Origin: MADRE2 sp964397015
GTDB taxonomy: Bacteria; Desulfobacterota; Desulfobacteria; Desulfobacterales; Desulfobacteraceae
Reading direction: 5' to 3'
Length of the DNA: 28,487 nucleotides
NCBI GenBank assembly: GCA_964397015.1
Contig: CAYNHL010000036.1
Span: 1-28,487 of the forward strand
A model generated the notes under the pieces. That model had not been told where the DNA came from. It worked only from the letters and a program-made list of their open reading frames with translations, and did no database searches. The translations under genes and the position numbers were made by a program. The stretch's first letter is position 1. Every line of letters starts with the position of its first letter. Positions 23,207-28,487 of this stretch are shown piece after piece.

Positions 23207-23942
23207 CTGAATGTCGGGGTTTATTCTCCCAGCTTTCGCATTGAATTGAGTTTATCCGCCAGTCTCCTTCTGGAAGGTTAACTGTAAAAACACCTTCATC
23301 ATCCGTAATGATATTCTTTACTCTGTATTTTGAATTTAGGACCATGGCGAGATGAACTCCTCGAGCCGGTTTTTGATGGAATGAAATTTTACCTTTAAGC
23401 TGCCCGTCGCCTTTCGGTGGAGCCGGCAGGTTATATGAGTCAGATGGTCCACCACCATAATACAGGTTTTCATAAAAATTGTTGAATGAAAAGCCAGAGG
23501 TCTGTACTGTATCGGAAACAGTGCCACTATTGGCATTTTGATTTTCAGGCAAAGAAAAAACAATGCCAACCGCCCCGAAAAGAAAAACACAAGATATCAG
23601 CGAAGTTATCACTGCACCGGTTATTCCGGATTTTGTCCATCTCACAATATTGGACGTTACCTTATTTCTGGCATCTAATATGGTAACAATGATACTGACA
23701 AGCCATAGGATAAAAATTCCAAATGAGGCCAATTTAGTCAAAAACTTAATAGTATCAATTACAGTCATTCCCATATCACCACTGGCCATAGCCATGTTAC
23801 GCAAGGAGAATGTAATTATTCCAAATATTAAAACCCAGTTTAAAACCATCAGGCATAAAAACAAAATTGCCTTATCCCACCTGCGATTTAGATAATGCCC
23901 ACCAATACCGGTAAATATGGAAACAACTATTTTTAGAATCAT
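23172..23942 (-). CDS. Upstream half: multi-pass membrane protein with carboxypeptidase-regulatory-like domain
   Basis: A 256-codon frame. It begins with about four predicted membrane spans (AILFLCLMVLNWVLIFGIIT; TIKFLTKLASFGIFILWLVS; GAVITSLISCVFLFGAVGIV). A Ser/Asn/Gly-rich linker and then a small beta domain follow (GQLKGKISFHQKPARGVHLA, then NIITDDEGVFTVNLPEGDWR), which resembles a carboxypeptidase regulatory-like or Cna-B-type fold. After WENKP the frame continues as RHSDVMARSRERKR, which looks like shifted nonsense; the sensible continuation is in the next frame. Its start overlaps the stop of a truncated upstream gene (ATGA). Function unknown; it is probably a membrane-anchored envelope protein. 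Confidence 0.7.
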   Translation of the reverse strand: MILKIVVSIFTGIGGHYLNRRWDKAILFLCLMVLNWVLIFGIITFSLRNMAMASGDMGMTVIDTIKFLTKLASFGIFILWLVSIIVTILDARNKVTSNIVRWTKSGITGAVITSLISCVFLFGAVGIVFSLPENQNANSGTVSDTVQTSGFSFNNFYENLYYGGGPSDSYNLPAPPKGDGQLKGKISFHQKPARGVHLAMVLNSKYRVKNIITDDEGVFTVNLPEGDWRINSIQCESWENKPRHSDVMARSRERKR

Positions 23943-24070
23943 TCTTTATTCCGATGATTCACAATAATCGGGGTTGCATGTTGATATGCTTCTTCAAAAC
24001 CAAAGTTCTCCTTAAAAGATTCTATAGCCTGCCTGAGTATTATTTTTCCATATTTGATCAATGCAAGAGC
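23939..24070 (-). pseudogene. 3' remnant of a truncated gene
   Basis: A 43-codon coding-like tail reads ALALIKYGKIILRQAIESF, then KENFGFEEAYQHATPI and IVNHRNKE before its TGA. That stop overlaps the ATG of the membrane protein gene (ATGA), the typical spacing of an operon. The open frame is cut off near 24058-24070, exactly where the glycosyltransferase gene ends, and no start codon is available. It is best read as the 3' end of a gene whose front was replaced when the glycosyltransferase segment arrived. Family not recognised. Confidence 0.5.
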
Positions 24071-25224
24071 AGTGCCGCAAGGTGCCTTGCCGCCGTTTCA
24101 GCGCCGCGGAGATTAATGGAAAAGGGAGACGGTGGCGGTGTCATGGACAATCTCTGCTCAGCCTCGGCTAATTCAGTGCCGGTGCATCCCTCGGTGACTG
24201 TGGAGAGGCTATGCGGAGCACATACAAGCAGTTTGTTGAGATGTTCCTGCTGTTCATTGTCCTGCATGTCACGGAGAATGACCAGGGCGGGCAGTGACAG
24301 ACTGAGCACATCCATGAGACTGTTATAACCTCCATAAATGACGGCGCGCTGTGAGCGCAGCAGAGAATGAAGGTAGCGCTTGCCCGGTGGTTCCACCCTG
24401 GAGCCGCGGAGTTGGCTGAAGAGCGCGGTTAATTCGGCGGAGCGGGGGTGGGTTTGATCAAGGTAGATATGCCAATATCGGTTCTGCTCCGCAGACTTTT
24501 TCAAGGTGCTGTACAGACAGTTGAGAAATGCCGGGGTCTTCTCGCCAAACCACGGTATTGATATAGTGCCCAGAGACGGATCTTTTTCCACCGGACCGTG
24601 TTCAGCAATACGTTCCTTGAGGGCTGAGACATATCCGCATTCTTGGGGCTCACAGCCAAATTGAGACTCGATTTCCTCAAGTTGTGTGTTTCCCAAAATC
24701 TGCGAGTCACCGTACCAGAATAGAGAAGTGTAGAATTCCTGAAAAACAGAGGCGGCCAGAGTTGAACTGATTTGTTTGACCTGGCCTACTACGCCGCGTA
24801 TACCGAGAACCCACTGCACATCATCTTTTTGCTGAGCTTTCAGAGCAGGAAGAAGTTCACGATGCTTGCCCTGAGGAGAGTGATCGGCAAGAACGACGCG
24901 AGGGCGATAGGTCGCTACTATCTGCTTAATCTGTTCAGCGCGCAGTTTACCAAGCGCACTGTCCTCAAAATTACTGTTTCCTGGTATGCCTGTGGATCTG
25001 CCGTTTTTAATGACGGTTTCGTAGGAGGGAAGCTTTATCCAGTCCAGCGGCGCGGAACCAATAAGTTCCTGACTAATAGTGGAGCCTGTGAGAAAAAGCA
25101 CCCGCAGCTTGGGATAAAGCCGGCGCAGGGCGATTCCGATGGCGATGGTGCGGCTGACGTGACCAAGGCCTCTACCGTCGTGGGCATAAAGAAGTATATC
25201 AAGTCGAGGTATATTTTTTGTCAT
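24058..25224 (-). CDS. Predicted glycosyltransferase (GT-B fold, COG4671-like)
   Basis: A 388-residue protein of the GT28/MurG-like type. The N terminus DILLYAHDGRGLGHVSRTIA with the glycine-rich loop is typical of the poorly characterised family I know as COG4671. The middle has RPRVVLADHSPQGKHRELLP, and the donor-side C-terminal part has a HIYLDQTHP strand, AVIYGGYNSLMDVLSLSLPA and LVILRDMQDNEQQEHLN, matching the nucleotide-sugar pocket of GT-B enzymes. The Shine-Dalgarno sequence is weak. GC is higher than in the adjacent membrane gene, the gene abuts a truncated coding tail at its 3' side, and the 61-bp repeat lies 37 bases upstream. Together these suggest acquisition as a segment. Substrate unknown. 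Confidence 0.82.
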   Translation of the reverse strand: MTKNIPRLDILLYAHDGRGLGHVSRTIAIGIALRRLYPKLRVLFLTGSTISQELIGSAPLDWIKLPSYETVIKNGRSTGIPGNSNFEDSALGKLRAEQIKQIVATYRPRVVLADHSPQGKHRELLPALKAQQKDDVQWVLGIRGVVGQVKQISSTLAASVFQEFYTSLFWYGDSQILGNTQLEEIESQFGCEPQECGYVSALKERIAEHGPVEKDPSLGTISIPWFGEKTPAFLNCLYSTLKKSAEQNRYWHIYLDQTHPRSAELTALFSQLRGSRVEPPGKRYLHSLLRSQRAVIYGGYNSLMDVLSLSLPALVILRDMQDNEQQEHLNKLLVCAPHSLSTVTEGCTGTELAEAEQRLSMTPPPSPFSINLRGAETAARHLAALLLH

Positions 25225-25260
25225 ATGGTGATGCTTTTCTGTTACGCAGTCATTTTTTGG

Positions 25261-25321
25261 GATTTTCTGTCACGTCTTCTTTGCTCACTTCTGTTTTTCG
25301 CACCCACCGGCCAAATCCTGG
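25261..25321. repeat. 61-bp repeat, copy B
   Basis: Same orientation as copy A at 11557-11617, with three substitutions in 61 bases. Here it lies upstream of the glycosyltransferase start, whereas copy A lies downstream of wecB. The remaining bases between this repeat and the antitoxin promoter (25322-25372) show nothing else recognisable. Confidence 0.8.
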
Positions 25322-25372
25322 ATTTTTGGCCCCAGTATTAAACACCCTAATCTCGTCAAATAAAAAAATGGT

Positions 25373-25400
25373 TTGAATTATTCATATTTTACCGTATATT
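25373..25400 (+). promoter_or_regulatory. Toxin-antitoxin promoter (RelB/YafQ)
   Basis: TTGAAT (25373-25378) and TATATT (25395-25400) are separated by 16 bases and point to the antitoxin ATG at 25441. Confidence 0.55.
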
Positions 25401-25412
25401 ATTTGTAGTGCA

Positions 25413-25426
25413 ATTGTCAATACAAT
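25413..25426. promoter_or_regulatory. Operator candidate for the antitoxin
   Basis: ATTGT-CAAT-ACAAT is a perfect 5-bp inverted repeat just downstream of the -10 and 15 bases before the antitoxin start. This is where a ribbon-helix-helix antitoxin would bind to autoregulate; the assignment comes from position only. Confidence 0.45.
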
Positions 25427-25440
25427 ATCAGGAGTTTATT

Positions 25441-25701
25441 ATGACAAAAACAGCAACCATACAAACCCGTGTTGATCCAGTGGTAAAACAAAACGCGCAA
25501 ATCATATTAAAAAAACTGAATATTTCGATGTCAGAGGCGATTTCAATGTACCTGTCTCAGATAACCTTACATAATGGAATTCCATTTGAAATAAAACTCC
25601 CCAATGACCTTACCGACAAAGTGCTAAAGGATTCGGAACAAAGTAAAAACCTTCATAAAGCGGATTCCGTTGATGATTTATTTCTGGAGCTTGATAGTTG
25701 A
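25441..25701 (+). CDS. RelB/DinJ-family antitoxin
   Basis: An 86-residue ribbon-helix-helix antitoxin. The N-terminal strand and helices TKTATIQTRVDPVVKQNAQI plus LNISMSEAISMYLSQITLHN, followed by GIPFEIKLPND, are the DinJ/RelB signature. The rest is acidic and probably disordered until it wraps the toxin (SVDDLFLELDS). I start at ATG 25441 after CAGGAGTTTATT; an ATG at 25408 lies between promoter and operator and is unlikely. The stop overlaps the toxin's TTG start (TTGA). It should neutralise the YafQ-like toxin and repress its own promoter. Confidence 0.92.
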   Translation: MTKTATIQTRVDPVVKQNAQIILKKLNISMSEAISMYLSQITLHNGIPFEIKLPNDLTDKVLKDSEQSKNLHKADSVDDLFLELDS

Positions 25702-25967
25702 ATATCCATTACACAACTCAATTTAAAAAGGATTTCAAAAGGCTCAAGAAACAAAACAAAGACCTTTCAAAACTCAGAACTGCTGTCGAAAAACTATCCT
25801 CTGGTAAATTGCTGGAACCAATCTATCGAGACCATCCCCTTTCAGGAAACTGGAAAAACCATCGAGACTGCCACATTGAGCCTGACTGGATTTTAATCTA
25901 CAGAATAACCGATAGAGACTTATACCTCGAAAGAACCGGATCGCACTCTGATCTATTCAAAAAATAG
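25698..25967 (+). CDS. YafQ-family mRNA interferase toxin
   Basis: An 89-residue toxin of the RelE superfamily, YafQ branch, which cleaves mRNA on the ribosome. The conserved block is visible: DHPLSGNWKNHRDCHIEPDW, then ILIYRI and ERTGSHSDLF. Likely catalytic residues by analogy with E. coli YafQ are H46, H59, D63, H83 and F87. All are present, so the toxin looks intact. Translation starts at TTG (25698) overlapping the antitoxin TGA, which keeps toxin synthesis low and coupled. No terminator is obvious after it. Confidence 0.92.
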   Translation: MNIHYTTQFKKDFKRLKKQNKDLSKLRTAVEKLSSGKLLEPIYRDHPLSGNWKNHRDCHIEPDWILIYRITDRDLYLERTGSHSDLFKK

Positions 25968-25997
25968 AAAATCCAAAGCAAAGATGCTATATTCCCA

Positions 25998-26275
25998 TCA
26001 CCCGCCCCGCTTATTCTCCCATACCATCTGGATGGGCCGTTCTTTTTGATGGCTGACATGCCTGGCCGGTTCTAAAAACACAAACGGTTCGCGTCAATTA
26101 TCTTGGCCGGTTTTTCCACCGCTTCCCAGCCGTAGCAGATTAGGTAATGTCCCTTTTTTTCTTTGAAATCAATCCTATAATTCTCCTTAGAATGAAATCG
26201 AGATTTTAGCCGCAGGGCTAACACAAAAATCTGCGGCTTGTCATTTAATAATATTTTATTGGTTGTCTTCCATTT
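25998..26275 (-). pseudogene. Frameshifted gene remnant 1
   Basis: Coding-like sequence on the minus strand in two frames. From 26275 to the TAG at 26072 it reads KWKTTNKILLNDKPQIFVLA, then RFHSKENYRIDFKEKKGHYL and ICYGWEAVEKPAKIIDANR. It then continues in another frame as EPARHVSHQKERPIQMVWEN and KRGG to the TGA at 25998. No start codon or Shine-Dalgarno sequence remains. The two pieces join if the frame shifts in the T-run before the TAG. It is a decayed small gene of unknown family in the gap between the two toxin-antitoxin pairs. Confidence 0.5.
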
Positions 26276-26339
26276 TCAATCCTTATAATTTTAAATCAAG
26301 ACCCCGCCGCTCTGCCTTTGCCACCCCGCAGGCGACCAG

Positions 26340-26795
26340 CTATTGACGTTCCATGCATGCAATTTTTTCAGATAGAGATTTTATACAGACTTCCAGGTCA
26401 CCCACCCGTTTTCGGAGATTGGAGGAGGGAAATCCTCCATCACGGCCCAGTGTCTTTTTGCATATTTCAATCGCAAAGCACACCGGGGTCAGCCATCATT
26501 GCATCTTCCCCGGCAGGAACAAGATCCAGGGTTACATCCGTGCATTTACATTTTGGCAGCAGACAGAACTGGTCTACAATCAGATACTCCTCTCCTTTTA
26601 TTTTGACCAGGAGTTGGTCACCATACGGCAAAATGCTTGGTTTCCAGGAATTTAAAATCATCATCACCAAGTTGGAACAAAAGCAGGTCTCCAAAAGCCT
26701 TTTCTTCAAGCGGCAATTTTTTTTGGGTGACGTCTGTAGTTTTCTCCTGTCCAGATCAATTTTGACACTGTGGCAAAGTTTGGGCAGGTCCCCAT
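26340..26795 (-). pseudogene. Frameshifted gene remnant 2, Cys-rich protein
   Basis: Reading the minus strand from the ATG at 26795 gives four pieces in shifting frames: MGTCPNFATVSKLIWTGENY; then after an 8-A run (26717-26724) LPLEEKAFGDLLLFQLGDDD and FKFLETKHFAVW to a TGA (26618-26620); then PYGDQLLVKIKGEEYLIVDQ and FCLLPKCKCTDVTLDL; then after a CCCC run (26485-26488) FAIEICKKTLGRDGGFPSSN and LEVCIKSLSEKIACMERQ to TAG at 26340. Three shifts mean the gene is dead. The VKIKGEEYLI...CLLPKCKC segment resembles a family of small Cys-containing proteins often found with SEC-C domains, but I cannot name it. It follows mazF closely. Confidence 0.6.
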
Positions 26796-26819
26796 GCCAA
26801 GGAAAGTTTGACCTATCTG

Positions 26820-27161
26820 CTAATCAAAACGAAGCAGTGTCGAAAGTTTCTTAAATATTTCTAAAATAACAGATTCAGGAATTTTATCGTAGAATTCAGT
26901 ATTTCTTACCTTCCAGTCAAGGCTTTTAACCTGATCTGATAAAATTGCACCAGTTACTTTCAGCCCTGACGGAATAATGACTTCAAATGGATAGCCCTTG
27001 ATTTGATTTGTTATTGGGCAAAATATGGCGAGACCAACTTTAGCGTTGTAAGAACTTGGAGACAATACGATTGCAGGACGTCTCCCAGCTTGTTCATGTC
27101 CTGCTTGTGGATTCAAATCTATCCAAACTGCATCTCCCCTTTTTGGAATATAGTTATCCAT
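26820..27161 (-). CDS. mazF: MazF/PemK-family endoribonuclease toxin
   Basis: A 113-residue MazF-type toxin. The N-terminal signature YIPKRGDAVWIDLNPQAGHEQAGRRPAIVLSP carries the conserved GD strand and the AGRRPA/AIVLS core with the catalytic-region Arg. The later SDQVKSLDWK strand and C-terminal helix (ILEIFKKLSTLL) complete the SH3-like fold. It cleaves single-stranded mRNA at short motifs; the specificity cannot be read here. It starts 2 bases after the antitoxin stop, so the pair is co-translated. The protein looks full length and intact. Confidence 0.93.
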   Translation of the reverse strand: MDNYIPKRGDAVWIDLNPQAGHEQAGRRPAIVLSPSSYNAKVGLAIFCPITNQIKGYPFEVIIPSGLKVTGAILSDQVKSLDWKVRNTEFYDKIPESVILEIFKKLSTLLRFD

Positions 27162-27163
27162 TT

Positions 27164-27406
27164 TTACCAGATTTCCTTCCCTACAGGAGCTCCAGTATTA
27201 ATTTCGTCGTGAAGATTGTCTTCCGATACGCCTGCCAAAAGGTCATCAAGCGAATACTCTTTTTCACCTATTGGAGTAATGATGATTTTTTCTTTATCGA
27301 TTGATATATCAACCAATTCATCTTGTCTTAAGTTTGCATTTAATGCGAATGATTTTGGTATTCGTAATGCAAGGCTGTTGCCCCATTTTTTAATTTTTGT
27401 TTGCAT
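27164..27406 (-). CDS. mazE: MazE-family antitoxin (AbrB-type)
   Basis: An 80-residue antitoxin. The N-terminal swapped-hairpin AbrB DNA-binding domain is clear in KIKKWGNSLALRIPKSFALN and VDISIDKEKIIITP; the acidic C-terminal tail (YSLDDLLAGVSEDNLHDEIN) would block MazF. AATGGAGGCAAAAT precedes the ATG. It lies first in the mazEF operon behind a promoter with an overlapping inverted repeat, consistent with autoregulation. Confidence 0.93.
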   Translation of the reverse strand: MQTKIKKWGNSLALRIPKSFALNANLRQDELVDISIDKEKIIITPIGEKEYSLDDLLAGVSEDNLHDEINTGAPVGKEIW

Positions 27407-27439
27407 ATTTTGCCTCCATTTGGTGTGATGTTCTAATTT

Positions 27440-27482
27440 ATGTATCTACAATGAGTATACATTTGGCCTCCCAAAACTGCAA
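27440..27482 (-). promoter_or_regulatory. mazEF promoter with overlapping operator
   Basis: On the minus strand TATACT (27454-27459) lies 17 bases after TTGCAG (27477-27482), a good -10 with a weak -35. A perfect 6-bp inverted repeat, ATGTAT (27440-27445) and ATACAT (27457-27462), covers the -10 with an 11-base spacer. A MazE dimer binding there would block RNA polymerase. Confidence 0.5.
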
Positions 27483-27489
27483 CACCTTT

Positions 27490-27541
27490 TTAGTTGAAGG
27501 TGCCGAACGCTGCGGTCAGTAGCAGCAAGAGCTTCCACTAA
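27490..27541. repeat. Imperfect palindrome upstream of mazEF
   Basis: TTAGT-T-GAAG (27490-27499) pairs with CTTC-C-ACTAA (27532-27541), nine pairs with one mismatch. Inside lies a second stem, GCTGC / GCAGC (27509-27513 and 27522-27526). A smaller repeat, CACCTT / AAGGTG, overlaps its left side. The cluster of inverted repeats resembles a recombination site more than a terminator. Confidence 0.4.
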
Positions 27542-27626
27542 CCTTTGTGTATGGCAAATTGTATGCTATCGCACCATTTTTCATAGTGGCTCCGCCCTTG
27601 CTGTCCCCTGGACTGCAAGGTTATGC
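27536..27626 (-). other. attC-like recombination site candidate
   Basis: This 91-base segment has complementary ends, CACTAACCTTTG and CAAGGTTATGC, that pair as TAACCTT(T)G / CAAGGTTA with one extra-helical T. That is the hallmark arrangement of an integron attC site, whose ends read GTTAGTG and GTTATGC. The boxes deviate from the RYYYAAC/GTTRRRY consensus at one or two positions. It directly follows the acetyltransferase gene, and another GTTATGC (minus strand, 28159-28165) lies 25 bases before that gene's start, so the gene sits as a cassette would. No integrase is in the window. Confidence 0.35.
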
Positions 27627-27630
27627 GCTC

Positions 27631-28134
27631 TTATTTCGAATAAACGTAAACTTCGTGTTCATGCCCCATGAATAATACTGATCTTGATCTTCTGGCTCCG
27701 ATTTTTTGCGCTACCCGTTTGGAGGCGTTATTTTGGGGATGAATCAAGAATATGTATCCCTTCTTTCGCAAGATAGTTTCCCCAAAATTCTTGCATGCAT
27801 TGGCCGCCTCAGTTGCATAACCATTGTTCCAATGTTCAGGCCTAATTCTAAAAGCGATCTCTGTCTCCACTTTGCCTTCAATTTTCTGATGAAGTAGACC
27901 GGCAATGCCTACAAATTCATTTTTCGGTTTTAGCAAGACTTTCCAAAAGCAATGTCCGTATTTCTTGTAATGATCCAAGATTTTGCGGATCATTTGTTTG
28001 GTATCACTATAGCTTAGTATTTTCGGAAAGTACCTCATCACCTCTTTATTCCCGGTCAGTTGATATAATAAATCAATGTCATCAATGGTCACTTCCACTA
28101 TTTTTAGGCGCTGTGTCTCTGAAATTAGGTTCAT
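27631..28134 (-). CDS. GNAT-family N-acetyltransferase (RimJ/RimL-like)
   Basis: A 167-residue acetyltransferase. It shows the RimJ/RimL pattern: N-terminal SETQRLKIVEVTIDDIDLLY, strand-turn-strand FVGIAGLLHQK with EIAFRIRPEHWNNGYATEAA (acetyl-CoA pyrophosphate loop WNNGYATEA), and the late NNASKRVAQKIGARRSRSVL helix. The ATG at 28134 gives the family start MNLISETQRL; the open frame extends upstream to 28251 but that part is not conserved. The substrate could be a small molecule or a protein N terminus. Single GNAT genes between attC-like ends are common in chromosomal integron cassettes, which fits this position. Confidence 0.88.
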   Translation of the reverse strand: MNLISETQRLKIVEVTIDDIDLLYQLTGNKEVMRYFPKILSYSDTKQMIRKILDHYKKYGHCFWKVLLKPKNEFVGIAGLLHQKIEGKVETEIAFRIRPEHWNNGYATEAANACKNFGETILRKKGYIFLIHPQNNASKRVAQKIGARRSRSVLFMGHEHEVYVYSK

Positions 28135-28179
28135 TTTTCTATGCGCCTCTGGTCTGGGGCATAACTGGTTAATATCACC

Positions 28180-28193
28180 TGCCGCAAGCGGCA
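28180..28193. repeat. Short perfect hairpin near the intron remnant
   Basis: TGCCGC-AA-GCGGCA is a perfect 6-bp inverted repeat with a 2-base loop. It lies inside a wider imperfect repeat, CGCCTCTG (28144-28151) with CAGAGGGCG (28212-28220). It sits between the acetyltransferase gene and the reverse-transcriptase remnant and may mark the junction. Confidence 0.35.
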
Positions 28194-28219
28194 CAGAAAA
28201 CTGAAGTGTAACAGAGGGC

Positions 28220-28447
28220 GTGTTGAGGGGCAAGGCCGGGAGCGGCAACATGGAGTATCGATATGAGAAGTTAGCCGAATATATCCGGGGCTGGATGAAC
28301 TATTACGGGATATCGGAATATTACCGTCCCATTCCGGAAATAGATGAATGGCTCAGCCGCCGGTTACGGATGTACTACTGGAAACAGTGGCGGCACACCC
28401 GTACAAAAGTTCGTAATCTTCTTAAACTTGGTACTCAATGTCATTAA
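28220..28447 (+). pseudogene. Group II intron reverse transcriptase/maturase, C-terminal remnant
   Basis: Seventy-five codons in the opposite direction to the acetyltransferase. From about 28250 the protein reads YRYEKLAEYIRGWMNYYGIS, then YRPIPEIDEWLSRRLRMYYW and KQWRHTRTKVRNLLKLGT. This is the maturase (domain X) C-terminal motif of group II intron-encoded proteins. All RT domains are missing, so the gene is 5' truncated; the first ten codons (LRGKAGSGN) are not recognisable and may be junction sequence. The usual SRKGYW tail is also absent before the stop. The 40 bases after the stop, to the window end, could be the start of intron domain V, but too little is visible to say. Confidence 0.8.
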
Positions 28448-28487
28448 CTTTAGCATAAGGGTTTATAACCATAACTGAAACGTCCGG

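Noticed and set aside
23216..26488. Both the membrane gene and remnant 2 break at a CGGGGT (minus ACCCCG) hexamer, suggesting a shared programmed +1 frameshift signal.
   Set aside because: Remnant 2 has at least two further frameshifts and is plainly dead, so the shared hexamer is more likely coincidence; it is kept only as one option for the membrane gene.
26318..26854. A 178-codon plus-strand open frame.
   Set aside because: It is antisense to the frameshifted remnant 2 and its product has no coding character or ribosome site; the minus-strand reading gives sensible protein pieces.
28158..28477. The 8-mer CATAACTG occurs at both ends of the intron-remnant region, a possible target-site duplication.
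   Set aside because: The match is only eight bases, group II introns do not normally create such duplications, and flanking bases differ.

Overview
The window looks like a chromosomal segment of a sulfate-reducing deltaproteobacterium (Desulfobacterota, probably Desulfobacteraceae-like). The clues are GC near 50 percent, an anaerobic glycyl-radical enzyme with its activase, and a PAS protein whose Cys-rich tail (LPICSYCKKIRDDKGYW) I associate with that group. This assignment rests on style and gene content, not on a marker gene.

Positions 1-11.4 kb hold ordinary chromosomal genes, nearly all on the minus strand. They are uvrC (5' end only), uvrB, an orphan coiled-coil protein on the plus strand, an FKBP-type prolyl isomerase, a trans-4-hydroxyproline dehydratase-like glycyl-radical enzyme with a short radical-SAM activase behind a clear promoter, and an RND efflux pump with its membrane-fusion partner. 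No outer-membrane factor is present.

Positions 11.6-18.3 kb are a tight minus-strand operon for glycan or glycoconjugate synthesis. In transcription order it encodes an all-helical orphan protein, a radical SAM/SPASM enzyme with an added C-terminal beta domain, a two-domain GT2-GT4 glycosyltransferase, a SAM methyltransferase and a WecB-type UDP-GlcNAc 2-epimerase. Its predicted promoter has a perfect palindrome in the spacer. A SagB-like nitroreductase is transcribed divergently.

Positions 19.2-22.4 kb hold a cupin gene followed by a striking predicted fusion: an old-yellow-enzyme-type flavoprotein with an Fe-S motif joined to a SMUG2-like uracil-DNA glycosylase domain. A PAS/Cys-motif protein is divergent from them.

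From 22.5 kb to the end the DNA is accessory and partly decayed. It contains a membrane/TPR gene split by a one-base shift at a CCCC run, a truncated gene tail cut off by a COG4671-like glycosyltransferase, a 61-bp repeat also found 13.7 kb upstream next to wecB, a RelB/YafQ toxin-antitoxin pair, two frameshifted gene remnants, a MazEF pair with an operator-like inverted repeat, a structured attC-like segment beside a GNAT acetyltransferase, and the C-terminal remnant of a group II intron reverse transcriptase. This pattern fits a cassette or insertion hot spot.

I saw no tRNA, rRNA, CRISPR array or intact insertion sequence. The best candidates for something undescribed are the flavoprotein-DNA glycosylase fusion and the radical SAM/glycosyltransferase operon.
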